Below the pieces are notes generated by a model. That model searched no databases and was not told where the DNA came from. It worked only from the letters and a program-made list of their open reading frames with translations. Made by a program: the position numbers and the translations under genes. DNA of 64,000 nucleotides from Frankiaceae bacterium (GTDB taxonomy: Bacteria; Actinomycetota; Actinomycetes; BP-191): contig DATMES010000001.1 of assembly GCA_035556555.1 (NCBI GenBank), forward strand, positions 62,001 to 126,000, in the 5' to 3' direction. The first letter of the stretch is position 1; every line of letters begins with the position of its first letter. Positions 16,430-23,921 of this stretch are shown in pieces.

Positions 16430-17595
16430 TGGACGGCCTGGAGGCGGCGGCGGCGGTCGCGAGGTGGCTGCGCGGCCGCGCGGCCGGCGGCGCGTGGCCG
16501 TCGGACGGCGTCGCCGAGGGCGGTGCGGACGACACGACGCTCGCGTGGGGGCCCGCGGGCGTCGCGCTGTTCCTGCTGCGCGCGTACGAGACCCTCGCGG
16601 ACGAGACCCTGCTCGCCGCGGCGCGGCCCGGGCTCGCGACGGTCGCCGGGCAGCGTTCCGCGGGGCCGGCCGCGGGTCTCTACGGCGGCGCGGCCGGGCG
16701 GGCGTACGTCCTCGCCGAGGCCTACCGCGTCACCGGCGACCCCGCGTGGCACGCCGCGGCGGTCACGGCCGCCGAGGCGCTGCCGCTGCGTGGCGAGGCG
16801 GCCGAGCTGTTCGACGGCCTGGCCGGCACCGGGCTCGTCCTGCTCGACGTCGCCGCGACGCTGGACCGGCCGTCGTTCGCCGAGCGCGCTCGAGAGCTCG
16901 CCGCGCACCTCGCCGCCGTCGCGGAGCCCGCGGGCCCTGGGCTGCGCTGGATCCCGCCGGGCCGCGACGAGCTGCCGAACTTCGCGCACGGCACCGCGGG
17001 TGTCGCGTACTTCCTCGCCGTCGCGGGCGAGCCCGGCGCGGCCGCCGCGGCCGGCGACTACCTCGCCTCGCTCGCGCGGATCGGCGGCGGGCGGTGCGAG
17101 GTGCCGTTCTCCCCCGGCCGGCCCGGCACGTTCTGGGGCAACTGGTGCCACGGCCCTGCGGGGACCGTACGGCTGTGGTCGGCGCTGGCCGACGTCACCG
17201 GCGAGCCGCGGTGGTCGGCGTACCGCGACGGCGCGCGGAACGCGCTGCTCGCGACCCTGCTCCCCGGCGGGCTGATCCGCGACCTCGGCGACGACGCCAC
17301 GCTCTGCTGCGGCTCGGCCGGGATCCACGAGGCCCTGCTCGACGCCGTCGTCGGCACCGGCGAGGCGGCGTACGTCACGGGCGCCCGCCGCGCGCTCGCC
17401 CACCTCGAGCGCTGCGCGTCCGCCGACGCGACCGGGCTCTGCTGGCCGCAGGCGCGGCGGCGGCGGACGGGCTGGCTCGGCGGCGCCGCGGGCACCGGCT
17501 ACGCGCTGCTCAGGAGGGGGGCGTACGACCACGGCCTGCCGCTCCCCCGGCCGCTCCCCGACGCGCCGGCCCGGCGCGAGGCGGTGATCCGGTGA
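16429..17595 (+). CDS. Stand-alone LanC-like cyclase with CCC-type zinc site
   Basis: A 388-residue LanC-family alpha/alpha barrel. Unlike the LanKC domain upstream it keeps metal-site motifs: FAHG (H187, the catalytic His position of NisC-type cyclases), NWCHG (C240) and LCCGSAG (C293, C294). Canonical LanC proteins use Cys, Cys, His; a CCG motif giving three cysteine ligands is known from ProcM-type LanM enzymes, which are more reactive and tolerant. Its start overlaps the LanKC stop, and its end overlaps an ABC transporter gene by four bases, so it belongs to the same pathway. It may add or re-shape thioether rings that the zinc-free LanKC cannot, or modify another substrate. Confidence 0.85.
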   Translation: MDGLEAAAAVARWLRGRAAGGAWPSDGVAEGGADDTTLAWGPAGVALFLLRAYETLADETLLAAARPGLATVAGQRSAGPAAGLYGGAAGRAYVLAEAYRVTGDPAWHAAAVTAAEALPLRGEAAELFDGLAGTGLVLLDVAATLDRPSFAERARELAAHLAAVAEPAGPGLRWIPPGRDELPNFAHGTAGVAYFLAVAGEPGAAAAAGDYLASLARIGGGRCEVPFSPGRPGTFWGNWCHGPAGTVRLWSALADVTGEPRWSAYRDGARNALLATLLPGGLIRDLGDDATLCCGSAGIHEALLDAVVGTGEAAYVTGARRALAHLERCASADATGLCWPQARRRRTGWLGGAAGTGYALLRRGAYDHGLPLPRPLPDAPARREAVIR

Positions 17596-19400
17596 CCCGC
17601 ACCGTCCTCCTGCTGGCCCGCCGCGCCGCCGGCGCACGGGTCTGGCTGCTCGGCGCCCTCACGCTCGTGGGAGGCCTCGTCCCCACCGCGTCGGTGCTCG
17701 CCACGGGCGCGCTCGTCGGCGCCGTGCCCGCCGCGGTCACGGGCGGGCTCGGCTCGCCCGCCGGCCGCCCGCTGCTCGTCGCGCTCGCCGTCGTCGCCGG
17801 CCTCTACGTCGCCGCCCAGGCGCTGGCGCCGTTGACCGCCGCGCTGACCTGGTCGGTCGGGTCGCTGTACGCGCTCGCGGTGCGCGAGACCGTGTCGACC
17901 GCGACGCTCGGCCCGGCCGGCATCGCGCACCTCGAGGACCCGGAGCTCGCGGACGAGATCGCCGTCGTCGAAGGCACCGAGGCGCGGCCGTGGGTCAGGC
18001 AGGCGACGATCCCCGCGCTCGTGACGGTGACGACGACGTGGCTCACCGGGCTCGGCTCGGCCGTGGTGCTCGCACGGTTCCGCTGGTGGGCGCCGCTGCT
18101 GCTCGGCGCCGCCTGGGCCGTGACGCACCGCTGGGTGGGGCGCGAGGTGGAGACGTTCACGAAGTCGCTGCCCTCGGCCACCGCGGAGCTGCGCCGCGCG
18201 AGCTACTACCGGGACCTCGCGCTGCGCCCCGCCGCCGCGAAGGAGCTGCGCGTCTTCGGGCTCGGGACGTGGGCGGTCGACAGGTACGCCGGCGAGTGGC
18301 TCGGCGGCATGTCCGCGATCTGGCGCGAACGCCGCGGCCACCGGCTCCTCATGGTGCAGGCCGTCGGCGCCGTCGCGCTCGCGCACGTCGTCGTGCTCGC
18401 CTCGATCGGGCAGGCGGCGTACGACGGTGCGCTGTCGGTCGGCGGCCTCGCCGTCTACGCCCAGGCCGTCCTCGGCACGATGGCGCTGGGCGCGCAGGGC
18501 GACCCGCAGCGGACCTACCGCGAGGGCGCGGCGCTCGCGCAGCGCGCCGTCGCGCTCGCCACGCGTATCGGCCCGCCCGCCCCCGGGACCGGGCGGCACG
18601 ACCTCGCCGGCGCGCCGCGGCGTGGCATCCGCTTCGAGAACGTGTCGTTCCGCTACCCCGGCACCGAGCGCCTCGTCCTCGACGGGCTCGACCTCGACGT
18701 GCCGGCGGGGCGTTCGCTGGCGGTCGTCGGTCTCAACGGCGCCGGCAAGACGACCCTCGTCAAGCTGCTGACGCGGCTGTACGAGCCCACCTCCGGCCGC
18801 ATCACGGTGGACGGCGTCGACCTCGCCGAGGTGGACCCCGAGGTCTGGCGCGAACGCGTCGGCGCGGTCTTCCAGGACTTCCTCAGGCTGGAGCTCCCGG
18901 CGAGGGACAACGTCGGCGTGGGCTGCGCGCGGCTCGCCGGCGACGAGGCCGAGCTGGCCGCCGCCGCGCGCGACGTGGGCGCCGAGGCACTCGTCGAGGC
19001 GCTGCCGCGCGGCTGGGACACCGTCCTGTCGAGGGGCTACGAGGGCGGCGCCGACCTCTCCGGCGGGCAGTGGCAGCGCATCGCGCTGGCCCGCGCGCTC
19101 CTCGCGGTGCGCGGCGGCGCGTCGGTCCTGGTCCTCGACGAGCCGACCGCCAACCTCGACGTCCGCGCGGAGCAGGAGCTGTTCGACCGGGTGCTGGCGT
19201 CCGCCTCGGGGACCACGACGCTGCTCGTCTCGCACCGGCTGTCGAGCGTACGAAGGGTGGACCGCATCGTCGTCGTCGAGGACGGACGGGTCGCCGAGGA
19301 GGGCTCGCACGACGAGTTGATGCACCTCGGCGGGCGGTACGCCGCGCTGTTCGCCCTCCAGGCCGAACGCTTCGGAACGGAGGTCGGCGCCGATGCGTGA
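17592..19400 (+). CDS. ABC exporter (fused permease/ATPase) of the lanthipeptide cluster, 1
   Basis: A 602-residue half-transporter starting at GTG in a GTGA overlap. The first ~320 residues hold about six transmembrane helices; the ATPase follows with Walker A VGLNGAGKTTL, Q-loop VFQDF, signature DLSGGQWQR, Walker B LVLDEPTANLD and switch His in VSHRLS. There is no N-terminal C39 peptidase domain, which agrees with the precursor's lack of a GG site. It overlaps the second exporter gene by eight bases, so the two likely form one export or immunity complex for the modified peptide. Confidence 0.88.
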   Translation: MTRTVLLLARRAAGARVWLLGALTLVGGLVPTASVLATGALVGAVPAAVTGGLGSPAGRPLLVALAVVAGLYVAAQALAPLTAALTWSVGSLYALAVRETVSTATLGPAGIAHLEDPELADEIAVVEGTEARPWVRQATIPALVTVTTTWLTGLGSAVVLARFRWWAPLLLGAAWAVTHRWVGREVETFTKSLPSATAELRRASYYRDLALRPAAAKELRVFGLGTWAVDRYAGEWLGGMSAIWRERRGHRLLMVQAVGAVALAHVVVLASIGQAAYDGALSVGGLAVYAQAVLGTMALGAQGDPQRTYREGAALAQRAVALATRIGPPAPGTGRHDLAGAPRRGIRFENVSFRYPGTERLVLDGLDLDVPAGRSLAVVGLNGAGKTTLVKLLTRLYEPTSGRITVDGVDLAEVDPEVWRERVGAVFQDFLRLELPARDNVGVGCARLAGDEAELAAAARDVGAEALVEALPRGWDTVLSRGYEGGADLSGGQWQRIALARALLAVRGGASVLVLDEPTANLDVRAEQELFDRVLASASGTTTLLVSHRLSSVRRVDRIVVVEDGRVAEEGSHDELMHLGGRYAALFALQAERFGTEVGADA

Positions 19401-21165
19401 CTCGTTCCGCGCCTTGCGGCTCGTCGTCGCGACGACGCTGCGCGCCGACCCCCGGCGCGCGGTCGCGGTCCTGCTGCTCGAACCCGCGAGCGCGGCCGTG
19501 CAGCCGTTGTTCGCGCTGTGGCTGAAGCTCCTCGCCGACGGCGCGCTGGGTCACGACGCGGGGCTGGTCGCGACCGGCGCGGGTGCTCTCGCCTGCTCGA
19601 TGGCGCTGCTCTGGCTGGTCGGCGGGGCCGGCACCCGGATGCGCGTCACGCTCACCGAACGGGTCGGCTTCACGTTCGACCGCCGCATCGCGGAGATCAG
19701 CGCGACGCTGCCGACGCTCGAGCACCACGAGCGCGCCGACTACCAGGACCGGCTCGCGATGCTGCGCGAGCAGCAGGGGGTCCTCGGCAACACCGTCAAC
19801 ACCGTCGTCCAGACCGTCCGGGTCGTCGTGCCCGCCGCCGTCACGCTCACCCTGCTCGTGACGCTGCACCCCTCGCTCGTGCTGCTGCCCGCGTTCGCGG
19901 TGCCGTCGCTCCTCGTCGCGCTGCGCTCCCAGCGCTGGCAGCGGGACGCCGAGGAGCGCGCGGCCCCCGGCCGCCGGCTGTCCGGGCACCTCTACGAGCT
20001 GACCCTGCACGCGGGCCCGGCCAAGGAGCTGCGCGTGTTCCGGCTGCGCGACGAGGTCGCGCGCCGGCACCGGGCGGCGTGGCTCGAGGGCCACCGGATC
20101 CGCGCCGCGGCGCAGTGGCGTACGGCGCTGTGGTCGTCCCTCGCGTCGGTGGTGTTCGCGGCCGGCTTCGCCGCCGCCGTCGCGCTCGTCGTCCAGCGGG
20201 CCGTCCGCGGGAACGCCACGCCCGGCGACGTGCTGCTCGCCATCGGCCTCGCGCGCCAGGTCAACACCGCCGCCGCCCAGACCGTGTTCTCCGTCTCCTC
20301 GCTCCAGCAGTCGCTCCGCGCCGCCGGCCGCCTGCTCTGGCTCGTAGACCACGCCCGCGCCCAGGCCCGCCCCGCGGCGGTCGCCGTCCCGCCCGCCGTG
20401 CTGCGCGGGGGTATCGAGCTCGACGGGGTGTCGTTCCGCTATCCGGGCACCGCGGCCTGGGTGCTCCGCGACGTGTCGTTCCGGCTGGAGCCCGGCAGCG
20501 TCGTGGCGCTCGTCGGCGAGAACGGCGCCGGCAAGACCAGCCTCGTCAAGCTGCTGCTCGGCCTCTACGAGCCGACCGAGGGCCGGATCCTCGTCGACGG
20601 GACCGACCTGCGCGACATCGACCCGGGCGCGTGGCGCGCGCGGACGGCGGCGGCGTTCCAGGACTTCACCAGGCTGGAGCTGCGCGCGGACGAGGTCGTC
20701 GGCGTCGGCGACCTCGAGCACCTGACGGACGCCGGCGCCGTCGTCGACGCGCTCGCGCGGGCCGGGGCGAGCGACGTCGTCGCCGGGCTCCCGCGGGGGC
20801 TGCACACGCAGCTCGGCCGGTCGTGGCCCGGGGGCACCGACCTGTCCACCGGGCAGTGGCAGAAGCTCGCGGTCGCCCGGGCGCTCATGCGGCAGTCGCC
20901 GCTCGTGCTCGCCCTCGACGAGCCCACCGCGTCGCTCGACGCGACCACCGAGCACCGGCTGTTCGAGCGGTACGTGCACGCCGCGCGTGGCGGCGCCGGC
21001 GTCACGCTCCTCGTCTCGCACCGGTTCTCCACCGTGCGCGCCGCCGACGAGATCCTCGTCCTCGACGGCGGGCGAGTGGTCCAGCGCGGCCCCCACCGCG
21101 ACCTCGTCACGAGCAACGGCGTCTACGCCGAGCTCTACGAGCTGCAGGCCGCGTCCTACCGCTGA
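19393..21165 (+). CDS. ABC exporter (fused permease/ATPase) of the lanthipeptide cluster, 2
   Basis: A 590-residue partner half-transporter. The membrane domain occupies about residues 1-330. The ATPase has Walker A GENGAGKTSL, Q-loop AFQDFTRLEL, Walker B LALDEPTASLD and VSHRFS, but the signature reads DLSTGQWQK, with Thr for the first Gly. That single deviation suggests an asymmetric pair with the upstream protein. It is the last gene of the 8907-21165 unit. The 298 bases that follow up to 21463 contain no credible gene or clear hairpin. Confidence 0.88.
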   Translation: MRDSFRALRLVVATTLRADPRRAVAVLLLEPASAAVQPLFALWLKLLADGALGHDAGLVATGAGALACSMALLWLVGGAGTRMRVTLTERVGFTFDRRIAEISATLPTLEHHERADYQDRLAMLREQQGVLGNTVNTVVQTVRVVVPAAVTLTLLVTLHPSLVLLPAFAVPSLLVALRSQRWQRDAEERAAPGRRLSGHLYELTLHAGPAKELRVFRLRDEVARRHRAAWLEGHRIRAAAQWRTALWSSLASVVFAAGFAAAVALVVQRAVRGNATPGDVLLAIGLARQVNTAAAQTVFSVSSLQQSLRAAGRLLWLVDHARAQARPAAVAVPPAVLRGGIELDGVSFRYPGTAAWVLRDVSFRLEPGSVVALVGENGAGKTSLVKLLLGLYEPTEGRILVDGTDLRDIDPGAWRARTAAAFQDFTRLELRADEVVGVGDLEHLTDAGAVVDALARAGASDVVAGLPRGLHTQLGRSWPGGTDLSTGQWQKLAVARALMRQSPLVLALDEPTASLDATTEHRLFERYVHAARGGAGVTLLVSHRFSTVRAADEILVLDGGRVVQRGPHRDLVTSNGVYAELYELQAASYR

Positions 21166-21463
21166 GGCCGCGCCACGGGCCTCGCGCCTCGACGGCGTCC
21201 GTTCGTCCCCGGGCGTGCTTCGCTGCCCCTGGCTCCGCGCGGAGGTTACCGGTGGGTATGGACGGTCGTTCGTGCTCGAGTGGTGACTTTGACGGTCCGA
21301 ACTCACCGCTCGGCGCGGCGGTCGATCGGGCCACCCACGCCAGAACGGTAAGGGCTCCGGGTTGCCGACGTGACCGGCCGTGCCGTCACCGCGGGTGATC
21401 GCGGGCGGCGTTCGCCAAGCCCTAGGATCCGGGTCCAGGGGGACGACAACGAGGGAGCCCTAG

Positions 21464-21874
21464 ATGAGGCGAACCATCTCCGCCCTGGCGCTGGCCGGTG
21501 CCGCGCTGTTCTCCGCCGCGAGCCCGGCGGTGGCCCAGGACCCGATCCACGTCTCGGCGCACGCGTCGTTCGACACCGTCAGCCCAGGCGGCTTCCAGAG
21601 CGGCGAGTGCGCCGTCGAGAACACCAGCGGCGAGCGGCTGCTCGTCGTCCTCAGCCCGAGCGTGACCTACGCCGACGGCGAGGTGCAGCGCTTCCGCCTC
21701 AACCAGCCGCCGACGGTGCTCGGCCCCGGCGAGGCGTTCATCCTCTCGGTCGCGTTCGCGGTGCCGGAGGACGCGGCGCCGGGCACGGCGACGTTCACCT
21801 GCGAGGCCCGCGCGGTCGGCGCCGGGGGCGGCGGCTTCACGCAGACCGCCACCGACACGTTCGAGGTGACGTAA
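21464..21874 (+). CDS. Secreted hypothetical protein
   Basis: A 136-residue protein with a signal peptide (MRRTISALALAGAALFSAAS then PAVAQ) and an AVA|Q cleavage site. The mature ~110 residues are beta-strand rich with NTSGERLLVVLSPS, GPGEAFILSVAFAV and AAPGTATFTCEA, the pattern of an Ig-like/DUF11-type beta sandwich, and two Cys that could bridge. ATG 21464 has gagggagccc upstream. It is monocistronic by spacing. Function unknown. Confidence 0.6.
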   Translation: MRRTISALALAGAALFSAASPAVAQDPIHVSAHASFDTVSPGGFQSGECAVENTSGERLLVVLSPSVTYADGEVQRFRLNQPPTVLGPGEAFILSVAFAVPEDAAPGTATFTCEARAVGAGGGGFTQTATDTFEVT

Positions 21875-21886
21875 CACCTCCGGGTC

Positions 21887-21914
21887 TCAAGACCCGCCCC
21901 TTCGCTGCCGACAT
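21887..21914 (+). promoter_or_regulatory. Possible FliA/sigma-28-type promoter
   Basis: TCAAGACC at 21887-21894 followed after 12 bases by GCCGACAT at 21907-21914 resembles the flagellar sigma-28 consensus (TAAAGTTT-N11-GCCGATAA; actinobacterial forms begin TCAAG). It lies 33 bases before the GTG of the DNRLRE protein. One mismatch in the -10 and one extra spacer base make this tentative. Confidence 0.35.
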
Positions 21915-21947
21915 GTCCAGGGAGGCCAGGGGAAGGGGCGGTGAACG

Positions 21948-22775
21948 GTGCGGCGCAACGCCAACGGCGTGCTGCTCTCGGGCATCCTCCTCACGGTGCT
22001 CGCGTGCCTCGGCGTCGTCGTGCTTTTCCTCGCCGGCGCGCCCGTGACCGAGCACCTGCCCGGCTTCTCCGTCGCCGCCGACCGCGGCGGCCGCCGCCCG
22101 AACGTCACCGTCTCGGTCGAGCCCTCCCCCTCTCCCACGCCGACGGCGACCCGGACGACGCCCCCGCCGACGCGCACGCCCCTACGCCGCGAGCCCACGC
22201 GGACGACCGAGCCGACCGCCACGCGCACCGCGGCGAAGCCCCAGCCGAAGCCGACCGCCACGCGCACCGCCGCGGGCTGCCGCGCCGGGTCCGCGACGGT
22301 GCACGCGGTCGCCGACACGTACGTCGACCAGGCCGGCGCGCGGCAGAACTTCGGCCGCGACAACGACCTCCAGGTCACCAGCCGCGACAAGAGCCGCAAC
22401 CGCAGGGCGCTCGTACGCTTCGCGCTCCCGAGCGTCCCGAACGGCTGCACGCTGCGGTCCGCCACGCTCGCCATGACCGCGCGCGACGTCACGCAGCGCC
22501 GCGTCGTCGTCAGCCGCGCGGCGAGGGGCTGGAACGAGTACGGCGTCACGTGGGCGACGGCACCCGGCTCGACGGGCACCGCGACCGGCGCGACCGTGAG
22601 CCGTAGCCGCGTCGCGTGGGACGTCACCGCGCAGGTGCTGGGCATGCGCGCGTACGGCAACCACGGCTTCGTCCTCCGCGACGCCGCCGAGGGCGCGAAG
22701 GGCAGCGGCGAGCAGACCGCCTTCGCCGCGCGCACGTCGAAGACGCCGCCGACCCTCACCCTGCGCTGGTCGTAA
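21948..22775 (+). CDS. Membrane-anchored DNRLRE-domain surface protein
   Basis: A 275-residue protein with an N-terminal transmembrane segment (about residues 8-30, GVLLSGILLTVLACLGVVVL), then a ~75-residue Pro/Thr/Arg linker (PSPSPTPTATRTTPPPTRTP) that should span the wall. A C-terminal DNRLRE/CBM96-like domain follows, beginning ATVHAVADTYVDQ and continuing with NFGRDNDLQV, RALVRFALPSVP, LRSATLAM and WNEYGVTWATAP. These are the defining motifs of DNRLRE modules, often found on carbohydrate-binding or surface proteins. It lacks a catalytic domain. Start GTG 21948 is preceded by gggaaggggcgg. Confidence 0.82.
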   Translation: MRRNANGVLLSGILLTVLACLGVVVLFLAGAPVTEHLPGFSVAADRGGRRPNVTVSVEPSPSPTPTATRTTPPPTRTPLRREPTRTTEPTATRTAAKPQPKPTATRTAAGCRAGSATVHAVADTYVDQAGARQNFGRDNDLQVTSRDKSRNRRALVRFALPSVPNGCTLRSATLAMTARDVTQRRVVVSRAARGWNEYGVTWATAPGSTGTATGATVSRSRVAWDVTAQVLGMRAYGNHGFVLRDAAEGAKGSGEQTAFAARTSKTPPTLTLRWS

Positions 22776-22814
22776 CGCCGCAACTCGGGGCCTTCGTCCC
22801 TTGCGCCGGACGGC

Positions 22815-23906
22815 GTGGAGCGGTTGCGTAGCACCATGGCCGCCGACCCGATGGCGCTCGTACGGCCGCGCCACGACCCGCACGCGGTACGCCGCGCGCT
22901 CGCGGCCGCGCTCACCGCGGCGGTCGTCGTCGTCGCGTTCGCCGGGGTGCTTCCCCGGGTCGCCGACGCCGGCGCCGTCTGGGACCTCGTCTCGACGCTG
23001 CCCGCGGGTGCCGTCGCAGCGGTCGCGCTGCTCACGCTCGCCCACGTCGCGGCGTACCCGCTGCTGTCCATGGCCTCGCTGCCCGGCCTGCGGTTCTGGC
23101 CCGCCGTCGTCGTGACGCAGGCCAGCACCGCCGTCTCCCACACGGTGCCCGCGGGTGGCGGCGTGGGGGTCGGGGTGACGTACGCGATGTACGCCGGCTA
23201 CGGCTTCCCGCCCACCCCCATCGTGCTGTCCGTGACGACGACCGGTGTCGCGAACGTCGTCGTGAAGCTCACCATGCCGGCCGTCGCCGCCGTGCTCCTC
23301 GCCGTCTCGGGTGACGCGCCCGGCTGGGCGTGGCGCGCGGCGCAGCTCGGTCTGCTGCTGACGGCGGGGACGGTGTTCTTCGCGACCGGTGTGCTGACGC
23401 ACCGGCGCGACGCGGCGTACGTCGTCCGCGGCGTCGCGCGCGTCGTCGCGACGCTGCGCCGCAGGGACCCGGCCGCGGCAGCGGAGACCGCCGACCGCGC
23501 GCTCGACACCGCGCGCGAGCAGGCGCGGGCACTCTGCCGGCCGCGCGGGCTCGCCATCCTCGGCGCGGCGATCGGCAGCCACCTCGTCATGTACGCCCTC
23601 TTCGCCGCCTGCCTCTCGGCGGTCGGCGCGGGCGTCGGCGTGCCGCTGTCGTTCGCGGCGTTCGCCGTCGTGCGACTCGGCCTCGCCGTGCCGGTCACGC
23701 CGGGCGGCGTGGGCGTCGCCGAGGCCGGCTACGCCGCCGCGCTCGTCGCCTCCGGCGCCGCGGCCGAGCCTGCCGTCGCGGCCGTGCTGCTGTTCCGCGC
23801 GGCGACGTACCTCCTCCCCATCCCGCTCGGCTTCGCGTGCGGCGTCGCGTGGCGCAGGCGCGGGATGCGGAATACCCCTAGGGGGTATCGCGTTCGGAGC
23901 GCGTGA
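22815..23906 (+). CDS. Lysylphosphatidylglycerol synthase TM region-like (UPF0104) membrane protein
   Basis: A 363-residue protein with about eight transmembrane helices. It has the UPF0104/LPG-synthetase TM features: QASTAVSHTVPAGGGVGVGV near residue 100 and LAVPVTPGGVGVAEAGYAAA near 300 (family PxxpgGlGvrE). The catalytic GNAT-like domain of MprF is absent, so it is more likely a lipid flippase-type or uncharacterised membrane protein. GTG 22815 or ATG 22836 could be the start; neither has a strong SD. The last codons overlap a CsoR-like operator at 23872. Confidence 0.8.
   Translation: MERLRSTMAADPMALVRPRHDPHAVRRALAAALTAAVVVVAFAGVLPRVADAGAVWDLVSTLPAGAVAAVALLTLAHVAAYPLLSMASLPGLRFWPAVVVTQASTAVSHTVPAGGGVGVGVTYAMYAGYGFPPTPIVLSVTTTGVANVVVKLTMPAVAAVLLAVSGDAPGWAWRAAQLGLLLTAGTVFFATGVLTHRRDAAYVVRGVARVVATLRRRDPAAAAETADRALDTAREQARALCRPRGLAILGAAIGSHLVMYALFAACLSAVGAGVGVPLSFAAFAVVRLGLAVPVTPGGVGVAEAGYAAALVASGAAAEPAVAAVLLFRAATYLLPIPLGFACGVAWRRRGMRNTPRGYRVRSA
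23872..23888. promoter_or_regulatory. CsoR-type copper operator
   Basis: ATACCCCTAGGGGGTAT is a near-perfect palindrome matching the CsoR operator form TACCCC-N-GGGGTA (for example upstream of copZA). It lies 34 bases before the ATG of the copper ATPase and inside the last codons of the preceding gene. CsoR is a copper(I)-sensing repressor that releases its operator when loaded. No csoR gene is in the window, so the regulator would act in trans. Confidence 0.75.
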
Positions 23907-23921
23907 ACAGGGAGGTACGCC

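Noticed and set aside
12979-17595. 1538-residue plus-strand frame spanning the end of M16, the precursor, LanKC and LanC
   Set aside because: Only its C-terminal part (16429-17595) is real, the LanC-like gene; the rest is out of frame with recognised genes.
21166-21463. Small gene or regulatory RNA after the lanthipeptide transporter
   Set aside because: No frame with start, SD and protein-like content, and only weak, short stems; nothing supportable.
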